The notes under the pieces were generated by a model. It did no database searches and was not told the origin of the DNA. It was given only the letters and a program-made list of their open reading frames with translations. This document shows, piece by piece, positions 58,801 to 64,000 of a stretch of 64,000 bases of DNA. The DNA comes from Choristoneura fumiferana (taxonomy: Eukaryota; Arthropoda; Insecta; Lepidoptera; Tortricidae): the NCBI RefSeq assembly GCF_025370935.1, contig NC_133495.1, forward strand, positions 4,678,488-4,742,487. The letters run 5' to 3'. The position numbers were made by a program, and so were the translations under genes. The stretch's first letter is position 1; every line of letters begins with the position of its first letter.

Positions 58801-61800
58801 ATACAAAAAGATTCCAAAAAAACAATCTTAATGTGTATTACCTACTAATGTCTCTTAAATTACGGGACAGAATAAAATACACTAATAAGTTGATTGATCC
58901 AAATACATATAACGGATTTATAAAGATTTTATGCTCGAGATTAGACAGAGAAAGAAATACTAACGTGTGACGTCACACGCCAGTAGCACAGGACCCTAAG
59001 TTTTGCAGTCAAGTATTCTAACCACTCAGCTATTCGGACGTCGAAGTCATTGATATCATACAAAGCAAATCATTTCACTTGCCTTAATTTTATTTGCCGT
59101 AAAATATAAATATACAAACATGCTGTTTTCAAGATGTTTGAAAATGTTATCTGATAGAATGCAATAGGTAAGAAAGAAGAAAATACTGTTTCAGAAATAA
59201 ATAGCATTATGACAAATTAAAATTATGGAAAACGATACATTATGGTATTTGAAATTCGGGCAAACGATAGAGAACATACAAAGTAGTTACCTGAGGTACC
59301 CGTCCGTTCTAGATTCGCTGTAAGAGGAGGCCGCTGGAGATTTCCGTCTCATTCTAGCGAAGAATGGCGCGTCGCTCGCTGCAAACAAACGTGAGATTCA
59401 TAAGAAAGGTCCATCCGTTTGAGAGCTACGATGTCACAGACGGATACATATTGGCGTCAAACTTATAAGTCTTATAACACTCCTCTTTTTGCGTTAGGGG
59501 TTAAAAAACAAAGTACTTACAGTAAGACTTGTCTTTAATTCTTTGATAGGTAGACTTTGAATAGAATAGTCGATTGAGTTGGCAAAAAGTGACGTCATAA
59601 CTAGCTATTGCCATACAAAATCTGTGCGGCAAACGTGTTCTGACAAGTCAAAAAAGTATATCATTTGACTGGCGGTATCATAATCCTTATTGACTATAGC
59701 ACTTAAAGAGTCGCCAGTACGCTCGCCGCTGATCGCATTTTAATACAAAAGCAGTTTTTTTTTTTTTTTTATGGTATAGGGGGCAAACGAGCAGGCGGAT
59801 CGCCTGATGGTAAGCGATTACCGTCGCCCATGGACACCTGCAACGCCAGAAGAGTCACAAGTGCGTTGCCGGCCTTTAAGCTAGGAGTACGCTCTTTTCT
59901 TGAAAACTTGAAGGTCATATCGGTCCGGGAATACCGCAGGCGATAGTTCATTCCAGAGTTTCAGAGTTCCAGAGTTAACAATACACCGAAACAAAATAAC
60001 ACTTTGATAGTCTCAATATGAACGAAAACTAATCATCATAGACATCAAAATAGATGCTATAATGCTCTCATTCAATGTAACAGAATAAAATCACATTAAT
60101 TTCAAGTTTTGTACGAGAAATGGAAATTCGTTTTTTTTTCCGTTACATTTTATTTCAACCAAACTTAATTATAAGCATCGTAATGGCTGCTCCCATTATA
60201 GTTGCAAAGTTGCGTTTTGATCCGTAATGCTGCTTGAAAATTAGAACGAAACTACGTTTGTATGGGGACGCGAGCGTACAGGGGACTCTTAAACTAGTTT
60301 GCCAATGTTTTTCGGAACTCGAAACAAAAGATTCTCATTTGTATCTTCAGAAAAACGAAGAAAACCGACGAGTCCCGAGCGCCATTAACATTCTGGTTGT
60401 ACTGTACCTCCAGAGGATGCCGCGCGGCGTCTCACATGCACAGTCCTATTCTCCTGGTGGTCACCATCCGCGTCGGCCCCGAGCTTGTCCTCCGGCATAC
60501 TGTCCCATATCTGGAACAGACATTATTGTTCAACACACTTACCCCCTGTTTCACCATCCATTGATTAAAAATTATCTGACGAACAAATGTGATCATAAAT
60601 CATTTATTTGCATAAAGACATATCGCAATTATTGATGCAGTCTGTTTGTTTTGTTCGAATAGACGGAGACGGCATCACATTTATCCGTCAAAGAAAATTA
60701 ATCAATGTGTGGTGAACCACCCCTGAGGTGCTTTTAAACCGGCGAGGCGAGACGAGACTTGAAAGCGAACGAGAATGCATACAAATTTCAATTCTCGTCT
60801 CGCCGTCTCGTTAGAATAGTTTTCACCATTTCCTTCTGCCGCACGGTGTAGGATGAGGGTAGAAAGAGATGAATGCGATTGCGGGCGCCCGGTCGTTAGA
60901 AAATAGGGCGATTATTCGAGCGTTTCAACCGCCTTATTTTTCTGGTCAATTTTTTTACGAATTGGCTGTAGATATTGATGTCGTCAGTATCAAACTAGTT
61001 TGATTGTACAGTCGAGTTCGTAAACTTCTGAACAAAAATTGGATCCAAATATCTGAACACGCTTCTACGCCGTTAACAATAGAGTCGTGATCACATATTT
61101 TTGAGCAAAATTTTGCTCAGAAGTTTACGAACTCGACTGTACCTACTGATTTCATGCCTTCTGTGTGTACGTGTCCTCCATGTCTTGTCCGACAATACGT
61201 GTAAGTGTAGGAAGGTCTCCAGCGGGTCTTTATAATAAGGCGTTTGGCATGCAGGCGTTCTAAGCGATGCAGTGATATTTCATTATAAAATTTGTAAATG
61301 TCTTGTGATTTACCGGCTCCTTAAGTTCCTCGTGCAGCTGATCCATGAAGCATCGTAAGAACTCCTGCGTATCGTGTTGCTGGTACCCTCGAAACATCGG
61401 GTGCACCTGTTCATCAAAAGCAAAATTTGTTAAAAATAACCAACCAAGTTACTCGTGCACTGAAGGTTGTGCAGCAATTTAAAAACAAGCAAAAGTTTGT
61501 AACAGAATCGCATATTTTAGGATTTTTTCTTTACTAGCTTTACTTTTTGCAAAATCTCATAGTTCTATGTCAACAGAAAGTACCCTGGGCTGGGACCATC
61601 CATAAATTAAAATTGCGTCACCCCAATTCTGATAATTTTTACCCGAACACCACCCTGTCACATGTATTGTTATGAAAATCGCAATTATTATGTTCTAGCG
61701 TCACAAACCGCCTGACCCCTCTCACCCCTAAATGTGTGACGCAATTTATAGAAGACCCCTTATTAGGTTACATAAATATCAAGTCAAGTCAAGTCAAAAT

Positions 61801-62289
61801 ATCTTTATTCAATTTAGGCTATAACAAGCACTTACCTAATGTCAAAAAAAATCTACCACCGGTTCGGAAAAACCTCTGCCGAGAAGAATCCGCAAAAAAC
61901 TCAACGAGGTATATTTTTTTAAACAGATAAACAGAAGATAAATTTTCAAAAGATTGTTTCTCTCTTGATTTTATGAACTTCGTGTCTTATTTTTATAAGG
62001 TACGGCTGCAAGAGACCATTTCAAATTTCAACTTGATGCTTCCATGCGCCATGCGTTCCTGAGAATAATTCTTAACAGACTTACAAACAACGATGAGAGC
62101 CTACAAGAGTTTCCTTTTCCTTTCGAGGCACGCAACCCTCCGACCATTTTGACTTCAACCGTTTCCTCTAGGTAAATGAGGTGAAATAGGATTACACTTA
62201 CATTTCGTATGCCATAGATTATGCCGTTAGGAACGAGGTACCCCCTAGTTTTTCTGCTCCACATCTCTTTGATTAGTTTTTGATAGGCT
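44729..62289 (-). CDS. Usp20-33: USP20/USP33-type deubiquitinase, 3' sixteen exons (5' end outside window)
   Basis: A ubiquitin-specific cysteine protease with tandem DUSP domains. Minus-strand exons in order: 62289-62202, 61406-61314, 60510-60408, 59378-59291, 58190-58093, 57359-57230, 56191-56074, 54912-54790, 53962-53847, 52276-52098, 51218-51032, 49840-49727, 49375-49232, 47727-47601, 47100-46972, 45361-44729. Phases agree throughout and give 822 aa plus stop; the first base completes a codon begun beyond 64000. The catalytic His/Asp side, zinc-binding fingers and both DUSP domains are here. The zinc-finger UBP domain and the catalytic Cys box (GNTCYMN-type) were looked for up to 64000 and not found. 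The 58190-58093 exon is the least certain. Introns hold most of the repeats described at 45-62 kb. Confidence 0.94.
45362..46260. other. USP last intron, AT-rich, with a TTG-rich stretch
   Basis: 45840-46050 holds a Thy/Gua-rich stretch (TGTTGTTGTTGTTGTAAAT) and a 13-codon frame MPKRSKKTRVGSL. The frame resembles the short start MPKIIHSLRRK inside the element at 46415-46830, and both may be remnants of a transposon's first exon. No host exon is seen. Confidence 0.4.
46275..46960. repeat. Degenerate GTGATGARCGTTA tandem repeat, split by a transposon
   Basis: About eight units of 19-21 bases (GGTGATGAGCGTTAGCTAGT, GGTGATGAACGTTACTTAGT and the like) lie at 46275-46414. Similar units resume at 46855-46965 and run up to the donor of the 46972 exon. 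The element at 46415-46830 lies between. Confidence 0.8.
46415..46830. mobile_element. About 400-bp TIR element, copy 1
   Basis: AAAGGCTGACTAGAATTATA at the left is the near-inverse of the right end. Inside are CATATTGCGGAAAACCAATA and ATGCCAAAGATTATCCATAG then CCTTAGAAGGAAAATAA. The inverse copy is at 52444-52838. Confidence 0.82.
47380..47570. mobile_element. Interspersed repeat shared with 29889-30080
   Basis: Same blocks and orientation; this copy has an extra GCCGCCCTCGCCGGGCGCTC piece near 47470-47490. It ends about 30 bp from the exon at 47601. Confidence 0.7.
48340..49225. repeat. Degenerate TATCAGTGCGAGTCGTG tandem array
   Basis: Dozens of imperfect units such as GTGTCAGTGCTCGTGTCGT and GTATCAGTGCGAGTCATGTA fill the intron between the exons at 47727 and 49232. 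The array encloses the duplicated exon piece at 48781-48879 and a LINE-tail block at 49050-49085 (GTCGTAAGAGGCGACAAAGG). Confidence 0.75.
48781..48879 (-). pseudogene. Truncated copy of the USP DUSP exon 49375-49232
   Basis: On the plus strand TTGGAGTAGAGGAACTCCCA at 48783 repeats 49232 onward almost base for base, including the adjoining CTAAC donor. After GGTGGCG the copy jumps by about 46 bases to TTGTCCATCGGG, and it lacks the acceptor. A 46-base loss breaks the frame, so the copy cannot encode a DUSP. Confidence 0.88.
49946..51019. repeat. 61-bp minisatellite, about 18 units, in a USP intron
   Basis: The plus-strand unit runs CCCTGCAACAGTAACTACTG, CCTGCCCCATGCGCCACTGA, CTTAGTAGTCGCACTAACTC with a variable C run. 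TGCGCCACT repeats at 60-62-base spacing. The leftmost two or three units are the most diverged, the rest nearly identical. It starts about 12 bases into the intron after the 51032 exon. Open minus frames across it are an effect of the repeat, not genes. Confidence 0.97.
51032..54912 (-). CDS. Usp20-33: USP20/33 exons: fingers and catalytic His/Asp
   Basis: Exon 54912-54790 encodes VETFQDLSLPIPSREHL. Exon 53962-53847 encodes WFYGPVVSLQDCLAAFF then DELKGDNMY. Exon 52276-52098 encodes CSRCNKLRNGVK (second Cys pair) and VHLKRFRHELMFSAKV. Exon 51218-51032 encodes AVICHTGTAGGGHYTCVARN with the catalytic His in GGGHY, then WFTFDDQSV and AYVLFYR. These blocks match USP33 in order. Key catalytic residues in this part are intact. 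The donor after 51032 (CAG|GTAGGC) is followed within 12 bases by a minisatellite. Confidence 0.95.
51741..51835. repeat. Tandem duplication of about 46 bp
   Basis: GCAGTTATTATGCTGCAAGT followed by GTAAGTGACATTACGTTCGA occurs twice in a row, then CATTCGTGCCAGCTTTCGTG. The end piece recurs near 63225-63275. Confidence 0.85.
51924..52042. mobile_element. Fold-back MITE, USP intron
   Basis: GGCCACGATCGTTAATCTGG and the inverse CCCAAATTAACGATCGTGAC then TGTAACGGCC. Confidence 0.75.
52288..52440. mobile_element. Fold-back MITE abutting a USP splice acceptor
   Basis: ATATCGTCACTACTTTGAAA and its inverse TTTTTTCAAAGTAGTGACGA, with ATAT on the far side. On the minus strand the element ends about 15-20 bases before the CAG at 52277-52279. 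Confidence 0.78.
52444..52838. mobile_element. About 400-bp TIR element, copy 2 (inverted)
   Basis: Reverse complement of 46415-46830: AAAGGCTGACCAGGAATATA at the left and AATTCTGGTCAGCCTTT at the right. It lies directly beside the MITE at 52288-52440. Confidence 0.85.
53052..53182. mobile_element. Fold-back MITE, GCAGGGCTAC family, diverged
   Basis: TTCGAACTTCGTATC near 53087, GGTACGATACGAACATCGAT and TTCGAATTTCGTAGTAGCCC match the family at 34273 and 44140; the left end is decayed. Confidence 0.65.
53293..53800. mobile_element. MITE with a second MITE nested inside (53331-53682)
   Basis: Outer ends: TTAGGGGCCATCTATAAAGT and the inverse GTAATCTATGGATGAGCCCT. Inner ends: AATGAGGGCTATCG and the inverse CGATAGCCCTCATT, with GCCACTAGAGGCGC and GCGCCATCTAGTG inside. 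An outer-family copy without the inner element is at 61594-61764. Confidence 0.82.
54318..54407 (-). repeat. Partial copy of a USP exon/donor edge in the intron
   Basis: TTAACATGCCC, then CCCCCTTGGCTCTTGGTATC and AGTAGGATTACCCA, parallel 54738-54792, where AGTAGGATTACCCA spans the real donor (TGG|GTAATCC on the minus strand). The match is imperfect and C-rich, so it is less certain than the other duplicates. Confidence 0.5.
54920..56060. other. USP intron without recognised content
   Basis: AT-rich. A stretch near 55260-55370 has irregular AGTAGC/GCTACT inverted pieces and ACACATGCTAGTAGGTAGC. No exon or named repeat is supported. Confidence 0.4.
56074..62289 (-). CDS. Usp20-33: USP20/33 exons: mid-catalytic part and low-complexity insert
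   Basis: Exons 62289-62202 and 61406-61314 encode YQKLIKEMWSRKTRG and FRGYQQHDTQEFLRCFMDQL then HEELKEP, which match the QQD-box region of USP33. Exons 60510-60408, 59378-59291, 58190-58093 and 57359-57230 encode the acidic and Ser-rich insert that splits the catalytic domain in this family (for example SSLSYSSEAEERYETCSSGS). Exon 56191-56074 has a GGC-rich start (a poly-Gly run), then RYRSIISDVFDG and SSVQCLICDR, the first zinc-binding Cys pair. The insert exons are weakly conserved and are supported by phase and splice sites. Confidence 0.83.
56240..56379. mobile_element. Harbinger/Tourist-like MITE, copy 3, TAA duplication
   Basis: GGGCCTGTTTCACCACTTGT and the inverse CAGGTGGTAAAACAGGCCC, with TAA at 56237-56239 and 56380-56382. 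Confidence 0.88.
56418..56545. mobile_element. Fold-back MITE
   Basis: CAGAGGCTGTATTG and the inverse CAATACGTCCTCTG, with GCTTGCGATCGCAATCAAAT and ATTTGATTGCAATCGCGAGC inside. Confidence 0.8.
56953..57155. mobile_element. TIR element, USP intron
   Basis: TAAAGCTTTGGTTTCCTAGG and its inverse CCTAGGAAACCAAAGCTTTA bound about 200 bp with GCGGTGCCGTCATTATAGCG and GCTATATGACGGCACCGC inside. It ends about 75 bp before the exon at 57230. Confidence 0.85.
57360..58090. other. USP intron, partly TTGATTT/TTAATTT low complexity
   Basis: 57865-57990 is a run of TTGATTTAATTTGATTTAAT-like sequence. The remainder has no recognised feature. Confidence 0.5.
58240..58378. mobile_element. Harbinger/Tourist-like MITE, copy 4
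   Basis: Long fold-back CACCATCCATTGATTAATTT and inverse ending GGTGAAACAGCCCC; the left end is damaged (AACGGGCACC). Confidence 0.8.
58563..58832 (+). mobile_element. Full-length tRNA-derived SINE
   Basis: Leader AACAAACAAGCTGAGATATG; box A TGGTGTAGCGG near 58634; box B GGTTCGATTCC near 58678; then CTGTGCATC, GTTTTACGGGATGACCGTAA, and the end GATTCCAAAAAAACAATCTT. It defines the family for 12013-12476 and 17815-18095. Confidence 0.85.
58840..59280. other. USP intron without recognised content
   Basis: AT-rich; no repeat, exon or RNA gene is seen. Confidence 0.4.
59755..59960 (-). mobile_element. LINE 3' end fragment (minus), T-rich start
   Basis: A T run at 59756-59770 (A tail on the minus strand) precedes GGCAAACGAGCAGGCGGATC, GGTAAGCGATTACCGTCGCC and GCGTTGCCGGCCTTTAAG. 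This is the inverse of the tails at 37600 and 41395. Confidence 0.75.
60543..60724. mobile_element. Harbinger/Tourist-like MITE, copy 5, with internal insert
   Basis: CCCTGTTTCACCATCCATTG and the decayed inverse GTGTGGTGAACCACCCC. About 45 extra bases lie near 60592-60640, including TCATTTATTTGCATAAAGAC. Confidence 0.75.
61007..61142. mobile_element. Fold-back MITE, TACAGTCGARTT family
   Basis: TACAGTCGAGTTCGTAAACT and the inverse AAGTTTACGAACTCGACTGT, with GAACACGCTTCTACGCCGTT inside; relative of 36251-36388. Confidence 0.85.
61594..61764. mobile_element. Uninterrupted relative of the outer MITE at 53293-53800
   Basis: GGGACCATCCATAAATTAAA and the inverse GACGCAATTTATAGAAGACC, with TATTGTTATGAAAATCGCAA inside. 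The inner element found at 53331-53682 is absent. Confidence 0.78.
61785..61925 (-). mobile_element. LINE 3' tail, minus orientation
   Basis: CAAGTCAAGTCAAAATATCT, ATTCAATTTAGGCTATAACA, CTACCACCGGTTCGG and AACTCAACGAGGTAT match 7395-7525 closely. Confidence 0.8.
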
Positions 62290-62444
62290 CTGAAACAAAA
62301 GATAGCTTACTTTACTGCTAAACAGGTGTCTGCACTCGTCTAAATCATACACGACATAACAAAGTTTCAAATGTCGGCATGTGACCTCCAATGATATTCT
62401 TCCATACAAAATGTTATAAAAAAAGTTCAATCAAACTATCTATA

Positions 62445-62540
62445 CACCGAATTTCATCTAAATCGGTTCAGCGGTTTAGACGTCAACAGGTAACAAACAT
62501 ACATACAAACTTTCGCATTTATAATATTAGTGGGATAAAA
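62445..62540. mobile_element. Helitron-like 3' piece
   Basis: ACCGAATTTCATCTAAATCG, GTTCAGCGGTTTAGACGTCA and TTTCGCATTTATAATATTAG. Confidence 0.6.
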
Positions 62541-63287
62541 GGCGGTACGGAAATAGAATCCAAAATCTTATTTCCATCTCGCTCGTTTGAGACAAATGTG
62601 AGCAAGAGATTTAATTTTTAGTTTTACTTTCGTGCCGTCTACTACAGATTGATTCACAAAAGCTGGTAGGTATGGATTGAATGAGTGCATAAAAGTATCT
62701 GTGTGTTACCTATTTGAATACACTTCACACAAATGAAAATGGCATGCATCAGAAATTTTCCTACAAAAATCTAATCAGTAACACATTTATCTATAATTCG
62801 TGTCTTTGAACTAGATGTCTAAACACTTTTTTTCAAGTTACTTGATTTCAAATTTTAATTTCAAAAATCTACGTTCTTGAATGAAACACGTGTATAATCT
62901 GTATTAGCATAGACTAGCGCAGAGATGGTGGAAAATTTGACATTTTAAAAATTGATTATTGCTTGATTGAATAAGCGATTTTTATTTACTTATCTTAAAA
63001 TAAAAAAAAGTTACTGCTTTGCTTTTGCTTTGGAATTAAATCAAGTATTGTAAATAATAAAATAGAGAAAAATACTTTGATCTATTCAATTAATAAACTA
63101 ATCGATTTACTGAACAGATTAATATTTGGCAATAGGTTCTAGGTTTTCACATCACTAAATGTCTGTGGTCGGGTTAATGGCGTCTTTGTTTACACTTTTA
63201 ATAAATTGGATTGAAATACAATATAAGTGACATTATTTTCGTTCATTTCATTCGTGCCAGCTTTTGTGAATCAACCTGTATACTTAG
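62541..63287. other. USP intron, AT-rich; no exon found
   Basis: Searched on the minus strand for the catalytic Cys-box exon of the USP gene; none seen. 63225-63275 has GTGCCAGCTTTTGTGAATC, shared with 51840. Confidence 0.45.
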
Positions 63288-63650
63288 GTGATCCTACTAG
63301 TATTATAAATGCGAAAGTTTGTGAGTGAGTGTGTGAGTATGTTTGTTACTCCTTCACGCTGAAACGGCTGGACGGATTTGGATGAAATTTGGTAGTAGAT
63401 AGCTGGAGATCTGGAATAAAACATAGGCTAATTTTTATTCCGATATTCCCACGGGATAGGGATAAAATATCGAAACAACCACTTAGAGCTTAGAGTCATG
63501 ATATTTGACAATAATGATTGTTATAAATGTAACAGCAATGAAAACCACGATTAAATTTTCGGGAATTCCCACGGGAATTTTTAAAAAACTCAAAATTTCA
63601 ATTCAGCTGCTGGATGTAATGATTTACATGTGCGAAGCCGCGGGTAAACA
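63288..63650. mobile_element. Helitron-like repeat, longest copy
   Basis: GATCCTACTAGTATTATAAA then TGCGAAAGTTTGTGAGTGAG, ACGGCTGGACGGATTTGGAT, TTCCCACGGGATAGGGATAA and GCGAAGCCGCGGGTAAA. Confidence 0.65.
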
Positions 63651-63689
63651 ATAGTTCATAATAATGGTTAAGCGATAAGATTCATACAG

Positions 63690-64000
63690 GTAGTGCAGGT
63701 TGTGGTAAGGTTGCGAGTTGAGATCACACACACAAGAACATGTCATGTAATGACAGCGAGGCTTTGACATTCCCTCATTCATTTCATTCATTCTCCTTCT
63801 ATGCAATCAGTTCTTCATGTAGGTGGATGTGTGTGTAATCATTCACTTCCAACTCTCGTGGCGCACTTAAGTATTTAACTAAATGTAAGCTGCCAGATCT
63901 GGTAAATCAAGGATTTTAAACATTTTACTTATATGTCATTCAAATACAAACTAGACTAGTGTATTTCAATACATAAATGTAAATGTTAAGATAGTTTAAT
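63690..64000. mobile_element. Uninterrupted repeat (cf. 56219-56640) and the repeat shared with 17187
   Basis: 63690-63880 reads inversely as the host repeat of the nested MITEs at 56 kb. 63880-64000 matches 17120-17265 and runs off the window edge. Confidence 0.65.

Noticed and set aside
60234..60635. 133-codon plus-strand frame
   Set aside because: It overlaps the USP exon 60408-60510 on the opposite strand and a MITE; the minus reading is the one that fits phase and splice sites.
62391..63806. Search for the catalytic Cys-box exon of the USP gene on the minus strand
   Set aside because: No GNTCYMN-like frame was found up to the window edge; the exon must lie outside.

Overview
The window is animal nuclear DNA, almost certainly from a moth or butterfly. 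Genes have short coding exons, GT-AG introns of 0.1 to 4 kb, and very dense small transposons. Several repeat families look lepidopteran from memory: Helitron-like pieces ending near a TTTCGCATTTATA motif, LINE tails ending in GATGAT or GACTTT runs, and LINE tails carrying a conserved GGGCGGCGGTGAT-like block. No bacterial, viral or CRISPR signal was seen.

Layout. (1) 1-350, minus: a possible last exon of an unidentified gene, perhaps a divergent insect gustatory receptor. (2) 825-20172, plus: a complete focal adhesion kinase (FAK) gene, 23 coding exons by my reading. All splice phases agree and the sum is 4599 nt, or 1532 aa. (3) 27121-29161, minus: Elongin C, three coding exons, 154 aa. (4) 31516-32982, plus: a one-exon seven-C2H2-finger protein of the PLAG family, 488 aa, head-to-head with Elongin C. 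(5) 44729-62289, minus: a USP20/USP33-type deubiquitinase with tandem DUSP domains. Sixteen exons (822 aa plus stop) lie here. The 5' exons, including the zinc-finger UBP domain and the catalytic Cys box, lie beyond base 64000. The gaps 20173-27120 and 32983-44728 show no further gene that I can support.

No operon logic applies; the four genes are independent. FAK is an integrin/growth-factor signalling kinase. Elongin C and USP20/33 are both ubiquitin-pathway proteins: human USP33 and USP20 are reported to associate with the VHL E3 ligase, of which Elongin C is a subunit. Their closeness here is not evidence of a functional link.

No new multi-gene system was found. The most unusual structure is in the introns and spacers. 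A MITE (small non-autonomous DNA transposon) in FAK intron 3 has expanded internally into sixteen 34-bp units, while a sister copy with one unit sits at 43415-43825, split by another MITE at a TA. A 61-bp minisatellite of about 18 units starts about 12 nt from a USP 5' splice site. Three partial copies of exon edges lie inside introns of the same genes. Other items are several nested MITE pairs with empty-site relatives in the window, a terminal-inverted-repeat element enclosing a LINE fragment, and a back-to-back tRNA-derived SINE. All exon borders were read by eye from GT/AG sites, reading phase and remembered family sequences; no alignment or transcript data were available.
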